Both the position numbers and the translations under genes were made by a program. The notes under the pieces were generated by a model that worked only from the letters and a program-made list of their open reading frames with translations, did no database searches and was not told the DNA's origin. From Syntrophaceae bacterium UBA1163 (GTDB lineage Bacteria; Desulfobacterota; BSN033; UBA1163), in contig DBZJ01000204.1 in assembly GCA_002311635.1 (NCBI GenBank), positions 1 to 24,349 of the forward strand: a stretch of DNA of 24,349 bases, in the 5' to 3' direction. Below, in pieces: positions 17,976 to 23,965 of the stretch. Within the stretch, counting starts at the first letter, position 1. Every line of letters starts with the position of its first letter.

Positions 17976-18125
17976 TTATACCTCCCGTTTTTCTATTACT
18001 AAATGGGTATCTCGTCTCAATCCATCTTCTGCACATAATTCGGACCCCTCAGCGGTAGGTGTCAGACTTGTCCTCTTTTCAAAACTAACCATGTCTGCGG
18101 TCACAAATGCCGTGGCCTTGACCAT
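17976..18125 (-). CDS. possible 49-aa leader ORF of the pilZ operon
   Basis: A short frame from ATG 18125 to TAA 17976 ends 7 bp before the pilZ start, and the pilZ ribosome-binding site directly follows its stop. The product (MVKATAFVTADMVSFEKRT...) has no recognised domain and only a weak GGAGAGGG-like signal 8-15 bases upstream. It may be a translated leader, a small gene, or chance. Confidence 0.3.
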   Translation of the reverse strand: MVKATAFVTADMVSFEKRTSLTPTAEGSELCAEDGLRRDTHLVIEKREV

Positions 18126-18204
18126 TTCGAGGACCCTCTCCGTTCTGAGATAAGCCGTTTAGGTTCGCCGCAGCACCTCTGCCCTCCCTCTTGAGGAAGA
18201 AAGA

Positions 18205-18243
18205 AACAAAAAAGGCAGAGCTATTTGACCCTGCCCTTTTTAA
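18205..18243. terminator. bidirectional rho-independent terminator
   Basis: GGCAG (18214-18218) pairs with CTGCC (18231-18235) across a 12-nt loop. An A tract lies on the left and a T tract on the right, so either strand gives a hairpin followed by U residues. On the minus strand it lies between the PAS gene and the pilZ operon. Confidence 0.65.
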
Positions 18244-18252
18244 TATAATTGG

Positions 18253-18332
18253 CGGGGGTTTTACCTAATCCACCCCCGAAGGTGTTTTGAAAGGAGGAGG
18301 GCGGTGGAATGAGCGAAATTAACCGCCTCCTC
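18253..18332. other. structured intergenic segment with two strong hairpins
   Basis: A perfect 7-bp stem CGGGGGT/ACCCCCG (18253-18259 with 18272-18278) is followed by a longer stem GAGGAGGGCGGT/ACCGCCTCCTC with one bulge (18294-18305 with 18322-18332). The terminator at 18205 is next to it. On the minus strand the order is hairpin, hairpin, terminator, then the pilZ operon, as in a regulated leader. The rest of the 18126-18563 gap shows only a small hairpin ATTGTC-TAAT-GACAAT near 18398. Confidence 0.45.
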
Positions 18333-18563
18333 TCGGAGAGGCATAATATATGCCAAATTTAAGAGTCCGAAATTACAGAGATCTTATTTTAAGGTTATTG
18401 TCTAATGACAATTTTGTTACCGTTTAGGACAAATTTGGCCCGGCCTCGCTATCAACACAATTCAAAAGAGACATAGCCACAATTTGCGGGCGATGATACC
18501 TCAGAACGTGTAACGGTTCCTCTGCCTCACAGAGTGGCAACAGCCGCGCCGGCGAGAAGGGAG

Positions 18564-18959
18564 TCAACGGCCCGAAGCCACAGTGCCCTTCATGAGCGCC
18601 GGATCAGCCCATTTCGTGATATCGATCGAAAAATGGATGTAGAGGTCTTTTTCACCAGCAATCGGCAGCCAGTAGGTGTCGAGAAATCGCTCGGCATACG
18701 GACCGACATTCCGTTTGGCCTGGTTTTCTTGCAGAGCGGCATTCGCCAGGCAAACTTCGTGGACCTCTTTAGATCCCGTCAACTGATAGCACTTGCTGCC
18801 GACCCTCACACCCATTTCCAGGGCCTTGGCGTTGGCCGCCTGGATCGTCCGATCCTTCGTCAGCAGCAAGACAATATGAGGGAACGGGTCCCACATCTTC
18901 CGAAACGCTGCAACGACTTCATCTCGTGTCCAAATCTTTTCCTGCTGTTTTTCTCCCAT
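18564..18959 (-). CDS. single PAS-domain protein
   Basis: The 131-aa product is almost entirely one PAS-like fold: FPHIVLLLTKDRTIQAANAKALEMG (strand-strand-helix), a central Cys-containing helical segment (KCYQLTGSKEVHEVC), and the C-terminal strands LPIAGEKDLYIHFSIDIT. No output domain is attached, so it would sense a ligand or redox state and act through a partner. Two cysteines (in GSKCYQL and HEVCLAN) are notable but do not form a known haem or Fe-S motif. GAGAGGTGA before ATG 18959 supports the start, and a good promoter lies about 130 bp upstream. It is adjacent to an IS110 element. Confidence 0.65.
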   Translation of the reverse strand: MGEKQQEKIWTRDEVVAAFRKMWDPFPHIVLLLTKDRTIQAANAKALEMGVRVGSKCYQLTGSKEVHEVCLANAALQENQAKRNVGPYAERFLDTYWLPIAGEKDLYIHFSIDITKWADPALMKGTVASGR

Positions 18960-19090
18960 GATGATTCACCTCTCAAGAAAATAATGCCGGTTTTCACGTC
19001 GCCGAAACCTGACAAGGCCGCTACTCCCCTCTCCCTGATCGACGGCAACGCCTGGGTTTTAGTGATAAGAATTTGCTCCGGGGCGAGTCG

Positions 19091-19120
19091 AATATACAAA
19101 AAAGAAGAGTAGTATGTCAA
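19091..19120 (-). promoter_or_regulatory. sigma-70-type promoter for the PAS gene
   Basis: On the minus strand, TTGACA (19120-19115) and TATATT (19096-19091) are separated by 18 bp. The predicted start near 19084 leaves a leader of about 125 nt before the PAS start codon. Confidence 0.5.
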
Positions 19121-19195
19121 TAAATAGGGGCCGAGAATTACCAATACAAGGAAAGCATGTATTACCAAGATGCCCAGTTGGGGAGTCAACTATCA

Positions 19196-20398
19196 TCAAT
19201 TCATTCTTGGATCGAATAATGTTTGGTTTCTCAACATTGCAAAGATCACTCTAATTAGTTTATGGGCAGTTGCCAGCACAGCCATTTTGTAAGGCAACCC
19301 ATCCTTTATTCGCTTCAAGTAGTATTGTTTGAATCGTTCATTAAATTGGATGACCTTCGTTGTCATAATCCAGATCACCCGTCTGAGATGTCGATTGCCT
19401 CGCTTGGAGATCTTTCCCTTCCTATCGATCTTCCCTGATTGGTAAACGGCCGGATCGAGCCCTGCCATTGCAATCACCTTTTTATGACTTTCAAACTGCT
19501 TAATATCTCCACCTATCTCGATCAGAAAATTCACTGCGCTCTTCTCCCCGATTCCCTTCATAGAGGTAAGGATATCCTTCTCTCCCTGTACCTTCCCTTC
19601 GCAGAGTTCGATGAGGATATCCGTAAGCTCTTGGAGATGTTCTTCCATCTGGATCAGTAAGGATGTTTTCTGTCTGAGAATGATCTCCTTCGTAGCGCTT
19701 GACGTCCCTACAGATACCCGTGCAGCCTTTAGGATTCGGTCCACCGATACATCGGTTTGCTTCCCATACGATCCCGGTATCAGTATCTTAGCTATCTTGG
19801 AACGCTTGGCCTGCTTTATTGAAGCAGCAGAAGGATAGTGGCACAGCAGACGGAGCATGGATTTGTTAAAAATACCCGAAATATGTTCCAATTCAGGAAA
19901 GGTCATGGTCAGTAACCGCTTGATTTCACTCTTGGTCGAACTCATCTGGTCCACCAGACTCTCTCGTTGCCTGGACAGATCTCTGAGATCTGAGATGTCA
20001 GAAGAGAGGATGGTTTGAGAAAGGGAATCTCGGTTCAGAAGAAGAAACTGTGCAATCACAGTGGCATCTTTCCTGTCTGTCTTGGTCTTGCGTAGCTGAA
20101 GCTTCACGAAATGAGAAATAAGCAAGGGATTAATCACCATCACGGTATACCCTAGGGAGATAAGGAAAGAATAAAGGTTGACATGATAGCAGGCGGTTGA
20201 CTCCATGCCCACCAGGACAGACTCCATGGAAACAGACAGGCCACAGAGTTGCTTGATCAGCTCTTCAAACCCCTTCCTGTCCATCGAGGTAGATAGACTA
20301 AAAAGTCTTTCCCCCTTCATGTTGATACAGCACCCATCGAATGTCTCCTTGGAAACATCGATACCCAGAAACCATCTGAACCGCTGTGTTTCGTCCAT
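19196..20398 (-). CDS. IS110-family transposase (DEDD recombinase)
   Basis: The 400-aa product has the IS110 N-terminal RuvC-like domain: FLGIDVSKETFDG with the first Asp, VGMESTACYH with the Glu, and KTDRKDATVIAQFL with the last two acidic residues. A coiled linker follows. The C-terminal transposase domain has MKGIGEKSAVNFL and GLDPAVYQSGK, whose Ser is the expected nucleophile, then KRGNRHLRR. Enzymes of this family recombine DNA under guidance of a bridge RNA in the characterised relatives. ATG 20398 is chosen because AGGAGG stands seven bases upstream; longer in-frame starts lack this. All key residues seem present, so it may be active. Confidence 0.92.
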   Translation of the reverse strand: MDETQRFRWFLGIDVSKETFDGCCINMKGERLFSLSTSMDRKGFEELIKQLCGLSVSMESVLVGMESTACYHVNLYSFLISLGYTVMVINPLLISHFVKLQLRKTKTDRKDATVIAQFLLLNRDSLSQTILSSDISDLRDLSRQRESLVDQMSSTKSEIKRLLTMTFPELEHISGIFNKSMLRLLCHYPSAASIKQAKRSKIAKILIPGSYGKQTDVSVDRILKAARVSVGTSSATKEIILRQKTSLLIQMEEHLQELTDILIELCEGKVQGEKDILTSMKGIGEKSAVNFLIEIGGDIKQFESHKKVIAMAGLDPAVYQSGKIDRKGKISKRGNRHLRRVIWIMTTKVIQFNERFKQYYLKRIKDGLPYKMAVLATAHKLIRVIFAMLRNQTLFDPRMN

Positions 20399-20404
20399 AT
20401 CCAT

Positions 20405-20611
20405 TCCTCCTTTCCATCTTGGCATGGCCAAAGCAGGAATTGCCTCCCGACCAATCCTCCATCGTGACAAGGATTCTATGATCCAATCAACTTATTATGG
20501 CTTGGGAGGCAGGGGACAGACTGTACTAAGGATTCTCAGATCCAGGAAGAAATGAGCCCTCCTGCCTTTCCATGGCTAATCAATAAACTTTCACCCACAT
20601 AGATTTATACT
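20405..20611 (-). ncRNA. candidate bridge RNA region of the IS110 element
   Basis: This non-coding stretch lies between the element's end and the transposase start, where characterised IS110 members encode their bridge RNA. It holds a direct repeat, AGGATTCTATGATCCA (20470-20485) and AGGATTCTCAGATCCA (20529-20544), identical but for two adjacent bases, as would suit two guide loops sharing a core. GGGAGGCA (20504-20511) can pair with TGCCTCCC (20441-20448), and the overlapping AGGCAGG (20507-20513) can pair with CCTGCCT (20561-20567). Guide matches were not verified. Confidence 0.4.
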
Positions 20612-20629
20612 ATGAATTGATGGTAGGAG

Positions 20630-20700
20630 GAAGAAACAAGCGAAATATCCCTTTGCCAATTTTTAGGAATGAGCCGGTGGGGAGAAATAACGGGTACACC
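20630..20700 (+). repeat. 71-bp dispersed repeat, copy 2
   Basis: It aligns without gaps to 15425-15495 and 21373-21443. It begins within a few bases of the IS110 border, and the similarity of the other copies on its left side (ACGAAGA) is lost here, suggesting the IS inserted at its edge. Confidence 0.8.
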
Positions 20701-20759
20701 TGCAAAGGGTGATGATCGGCCAACAATAAGAGTTGATGATCTGTGTTAGCAACAGGGAA

Positions 20760-21206
20760 TTATCGGCATAGCTTCCGATACAGGGCTCCAATTGGCTGCT
20801 CTTCCATCACAGGAGCCCATTTATCCGATTGTTCCCTGTGGATGGCGCAGGGAGTATCGTCTCCTTCTCCCGGACAAAGCATAAAAAATTTTCTGCGCCA
20901 CTCTTTTCTCGGACAGTTTATTTCAGTCACGTTTATCTGGTAGACTACCTTCTCATACTCACTCCCAGCGAATCCCCTGGACCTCAATACTTCTTTCGTC
21001 TTGAAGACTTCTTTCCACCAAACCCTTACGATCCTCTCTGGAGATCTTGAGACGGTACCAGGGTCGTAATAAAAATCGCACTCTGCATCGCTCAAGAAGA
21101 ATTCCCAGTTCCCACTGTCTCCATATGCTCCGGTTTGAATCTCTACAAGACCGATCATCACAAGCACGATTCCCCATATCATCCATAATCGTCTCTTTTT
21201 GCCCAT
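20760..21206 (-). CDS. secreted surface-adhesin-E-like protein
   Basis: The 148-aa product has a Sec signal peptide: a basic MGKKRR start, a hydrophobic core WGIVLVMIGLVEI, and a likely cleavage after GAYG (about residue 29). The mature part (WEFFLSDAECDFYYDPGTV, then VRVWWKEVFKTKE, then W..PVMEEQPIGALYRKLC) follows the small beta-sandwich pattern of the Haemophilus surface-adhesin E family. Four cysteines probably form disulfides. AGGGAAAG before ATG 21206 supports the start. In most bacteria such domains are periplasmic proteins of unknown role, and adhesion is not implied. Confidence 0.65.
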   Translation of the reverse strand: MGKKRRLWMIWGIVLVMIGLVEIQTGAYGDSGNWEFFLSDAECDFYYDPGTVSRSPERIVRVWWKEVFKTKEVLRSRGFAGSEYEKVVYQINVTEINCPRKEWRRKFFMLCPGEGDDTPCAIHREQSDKWAPVMEEQPIGALYRKLCR

Positions 21207-21372
21207 AATCTTTCCCTTTTCTGTTTAGATCTCTTTGTTTGACGGATCCTCGGAACAACAGGGACGGCCTGCCAGATTGACGATTACCGTCTCGAAATGG
21301 TGATTATCTACATTGTTCATTTGCGGTTGTAATATAAACCTTTTTTAGGGTTTTAGGAAATGAAAAGTACAC

Positions 21373-21443
21373 GAAGAGGCAAACGAGATATCCCTTTGCC
21401 AATTTTCAAAAATGAGCCGATGGGGAGAAATAACGGGTACACT
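21373..21443 (+). repeat. 71-bp dispersed repeat, copy 3
   Basis: It aligns without gaps to 15425-15495 and 20630-20700. The GH57-derived fragment starts 39 bp beyond its right end. Confidence 0.8.
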
Positions 21444-21482
21444 CAGTCATCTGCAATTCAACGGGCTGTTGCCCAAATGCAG

Positions 21483-22048
21483 CCGGAGGCTCAGAATTCA
21501 ATGGGCGAGATCACTCTTGTCCAAAATAGGATTCTCAACGCAGAGACGCAAAGGACGCAGAGAAACCAATTTTCTATTTGGCGGTGAGCCTCTCGACAAG
21601 CTCAAGGCCCTGAGCAAAGCCGAAGGGAGGCCGCAAAATAAAAAGGCTTCTGTTACTCTGGGATAGGGCCCTTAATAGTTTGTATAGCCTTCAAAGATTC
21701 CCGGTTTTATGGTCGAAGGGGAGCGTTTCTGATCCAACCTGCCTTCGCCGAAGCGGCTTCGCGCAGGCAGGTCGCCGTCTCCCGATTGGGTCAGAAGAAA
21801 GATCTTTCTCAGCGACCTCCGCGACTCTGCGGTAAACCTGATTTCACCACATTCAACCGTTCTTGCACAGCAGTAAGGCGAGATACTGGAAGAATGTGTC
21901 GGGAATCTTGAGCTTACTGGTGTGGAGTTTTTGACTTTAGATTCCGCAATCCGCAATCCGGAATGGTAATCACCCTGGCAGAGAAGTTGGGGTTCAATGT
22001 AGAGAGATATCCGAAAATAACTGGTCCAAATAATTCAGCAGGCCAATC
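21483..22048 (+). pseudogene. decayed, interrupted fragments of the GH57 gene 3' end
   Basis: Three blocks match the end of the GH57 gene in order: 21483-21511 with 14813-14841, 21878-21911 with 14834-14867, and 21969-22048 with about 14921-15000. The last block differs at about seven positions, all transitions that I can see, and lacks the stop codon. The first two blocks overlap in GGCGAGAT, as if an insertion had duplicated its target. The sequence between blocks two and three contains a GATTCCGCAATCC repeat. Confidence 0.75.
21512..21877. mobile_element. MITE-like insertion with CGCAGAG inverted arms
   Basis: The segment interrupts the GH57 fragment and is bordered by a direct repeat GGCGAGAT(C)ACT. 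Inverted arms lie at 21539-21562 and 21808-21831 and match at 19 of 24 positions. Between them are a TCGACAAGCTCAAGG-type module and a large hairpin (CCTGCC...GGCAGG) at about 21739-21772. There is no transposase, so it could move only in trans. Confidence 0.5.
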
Positions 22049-22240
22049 ACGCTTTCTGCAAACGCATTAACACAAAATGTAACGATTGAAGAATTGCCCG
22101 CCTTGCTCTGTGGTTTACATTTCTCCCTGTGAGTAAAGTGTATAATGTAGCTTTGACCCAGGTCCCCCCCTACAAAGGCACCCTTTCAAAGGAATCTGTC
22201 TCCCCTTGTAAAAAAGAAATTCTTATGCTACGTTACAACA

Positions 22241-22393
22241 TGAGGCACCTGTACCAATTGATTTTTGTCGCTGATCCAGCGGCGATTGCTGCAAAGGTTA
22301 GCCTTATTTGCCCCTTCGCGATTTATTGCTTGCGCTATTGATCGCGACTGACATGCGCTTGGGATAAGCAGAATTGAAATTGCAGGTGCCTTG
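22241..22393 (+). ncRNA. candidate retron msr-msd RNA
   Basis: The ends form an a1/a2-type duplex: 22241-22259 pairs with 22378-22393 (14 Watson-Crick and 2 G-U pairs, with a 3-nt bulge at 22252-22254). Enclosed are a stem TTGTCGCTG/CAGCGGCGA (22265-22273 with 22277-22285), a stem GCAAA-GG/CC-TTTGC (22291-22311), and TCGCGAT/ATCGCGA (22316-22322 with 22341-22347). G22260 directly follows a1, where a branching guanosine is expected, but the usual AGC context is absent. It lies directly upstream of a retron-type RT. Size and position fit; the function is inferred. Confidence 0.55.
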
Positions 22394-23965
22394 CCTCCCT
22401 TGTCTGCTTTCACCATATCGTATTTTAATGGTACTCAGGTGAGTGTTACTTTATCAGATGATGGAGCTCAGCTAAAGAGTAAATTTCTTTCTCTTAAGAC
22501 TCCCCAAGATATCGCGACCCTACTGGATGTTCCTTATAATCGTCTGATTTACCACCTTTACAGAAAACCTCCTGCAGATCGATACACAACCTTTACAATT
22601 GGAAAAAATAACGGCGAACTTCGGACCATATTAGCCCCAATTTCTTCTTTAAAGATCATCCAGAGGAAATTAAAGCAGGTATTAGAAAATGCTTACACAC
22701 CTAAGCCCTCCGTTCACGGCTTTGTATTAACCAAGAGTATACTAAGCAATGCGAGAATGCACACGAAACAGAGATACGTATTTAATGTTGATCTCAAAGA
22801 CTTTTTCCCTACGATAAATTTTGGTCGAGTCAGGGGCATGTTTATGGGTTTCCCTTATAAACTCCCTAAGAATGTTGCCACTGTACTGGCTCAAATTTGT
22901 TGCTTCAATAACCAACTTCCACAAGGGGCCCCCACATCACCAATTGTTTCGAATATGATCTGTGCCCATCTTGATAGTGACTTACAGCGTCTTGCAAAAA
23001 CTAACAAATCCATTTACACAAGATATGCAGACGACATCGCTTTCTCAACTTCAACAAGATCCTTCCCTCCATCGATAGCCACCATTGATAAGCTTGGTCA
23101 AGTGCAAGTTGGCAGAAAGTTAAACACGATCATCGTGAACAATGGTTTCGAAATTAAGCCAAACAAAGTTTGGTTACGGCAGAAAGACCGAAGACAGTTA
23201 GTGACAGGCCTGGTGGTCAATCAATTTCCTAACGTCCGCAGAAAATACACCAATCAAATTCGGGCAATGCTATACGCTTACTCCAAATTCGGACTCAAAG
23301 CAGCAAATGAAGAGTTTTTAAAATCATATGACCAAAAACACAGAGGGCCAACCAAAAATGCTCCGCGCTTTCAACTTGTCCTCAAGGGAAAACTTGACTT
23401 TCTTTCCATGATCAGAGGCAAAGACGATCCGCTTTACCTCCGTCTCGTTAATCAATTAAAATCAATAGGCCTCCTAGAGCGATTTGATTCACTTATAAGG
23501 TCAACAGACCATCAAGCGCGTGGTTATGAAGTGCAGAGTTTACTCAAGGAGGTGTTCGAAGTCTATGCGATTCCTGTGACGGGAAGCTTTACTCGAAATA
23601 AAGGCGCAGAGCAGATCGACGGCGCCTTTGAATTTGATGGCTGGCACTATATAGTCGAATGTCGCTGGCGCCAAGAAATTGCTAATGTTCGAGAACTTGA
23701 CGGTTTACATGGTCAAGTCTGTCGCGCAGGCAAACAAACCATGGGGCTCTTTTTGTCCATCAATGGATGGTCAAAGAATGTCCCCGAATTACTTAAACAA
23801 AATCCAGAAAAAGCAATACTGTTAATGGACGGCGAAGACTTATATATAGTACTTTCCGCTATAGTAACGCTTCCCAATCTTCTAAGAGCTAAGCTTGCCA
23901 GACTAAATCTCTATGCAGAACCCTTCTACTCTGCCAAAGAACTCATCTTGAAGGAGGGGTCGTAG
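22391..23965 (+). CDS. retron-type reverse transcriptase fused to a PD-(D/E)XK-like nuclease domain
   Basis: The 524-aa product has an N-terminal RT (about 30-330) and a C-terminal restriction-endonuclease-like domain (about 376-490). The RT shows NARMH (120-124, the retron NAxxH motif), DLKDFFPTI, QGAPTSPIVSN, the catalytic YADD (212-215) and VTG (271-273, the second retron hallmark). The nuclease part has GYEVQSLLKEVF, QIDGAFEF with D410, VECRW with E423 and R425 where Lys is usual, and GLFLSINGWS. It would make branched msDNA from the adjacent RNA, with the nuclease as a toxic effector released on phage infection, as in other retrons. TTG 22391 is the first possible start, with AGGTG just before it; GTG 22439 is the alternative. 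Base composition is visibly AT-richer than that of the metabolic genes. Confidence 0.88.
   Translation: MPPLSAFTISYFNGTQVSVTLSDDGAQLKSKFLSLKTPQDIATLLDVPYNRLIYHLYRKPPADRYTTFTIGKNNGELRTILAPISSLKIIQRKLKQVLENAYTPKPSVHGFVLTKSILSNARMHTKQRYVFNVDLKDFFPTINFGRVRGMFMGFPYKLPKNVATVLAQICCFNNQLPQGAPTSPIVSNMICAHLDSDLQRLAKTNKSIYTRYADDIAFSTSTRSFPPSIATIDKLGQVQVGRKLNTIIVNNGFEIKPNKVWLRQKDRRQLVTGLVVNQFPNVRRKYTNQIRAMLYAYSKFGLKAANEEFLKSYDQKHRGPTKNAPRFQLVLKGKLDFLSMIRGKDDPLYLRLVNQLKSIGLLERFDSLIRSTDHQARGYEVQSLLKEVFEVYAIPVTGSFTRNKGAEQIDGAFEFDGWHYIVECRWRQEIANVRELDGLHGQVCRAGKQTMGLFLSINGWSKNVPELLKQNPEKAILLMDGEDLYIVLSAIVTLPNLLRAKLARLNLYAEPFYSAKELILKEGS

Larger units (their letters stand above)
19186..20627 (-). mobile_element. 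IS110-family insertion sequence
   Basis: The element contains one DEDD-type transposase and a roughly 200-bp non-coding region on the transposase 5' side, the IS110 arrangement. An imperfect 15-bp inverted repeat (14/15) brackets it: 19190-19204 and 20612-20626. A 71-bp dispersed repeat begins 3 bp beyond the upstream end. The exact borders are inferred from these repeats and could shift by some bases. Confidence 0.65.
21207..22240. other. gene-free, repeat-rich region before the retron
   Basis: This 1-kb stretch holds no intact gene. From left to right it has about 165 bp of AT-rich DNA, copy 3 of the 71-bp repeat, three decayed fragments of the GH57 3' end, the MITE-like CGCAGAG element between the first two, a GATTGCGGATT-type insertion, and then about 190 bp with TATAAT at 22141-22146, a possible retron promoter whose best -35 (TTTACA at 22114) is too far away. 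Confidence 0.6.

Noticed and set aside
18860..19189. Minus-strand 109-aa frame with a hydrophobic N terminus
   Set aside because: It overlaps the PAS gene in another frame, crosses the PAS promoter, and its second half is not protein-like; the PAS frame has the better ribosome-binding site.
21360..21587. 75-aa frame running through the 71-bp repeat and the GH57 fragment
   Set aside because: It is a composite of a repeat, a pseudogene fragment and the MITE arm, with no unified protein.
22299..22303. TAGCC as the retron branching-G context
   Set aside because: It has the usual AGC bases, but the sequence before it finds no complement near the RT start, so it cannot be the end of an a1 strand; it falls in a hairpin loop instead.
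22175..22392. Alternative a1 at 22175-22182 (AAGGCACC) pairing with 22385-22392
   Set aside because: Only 8 bp without extension, compared with 16 pairs for 22241-22259.
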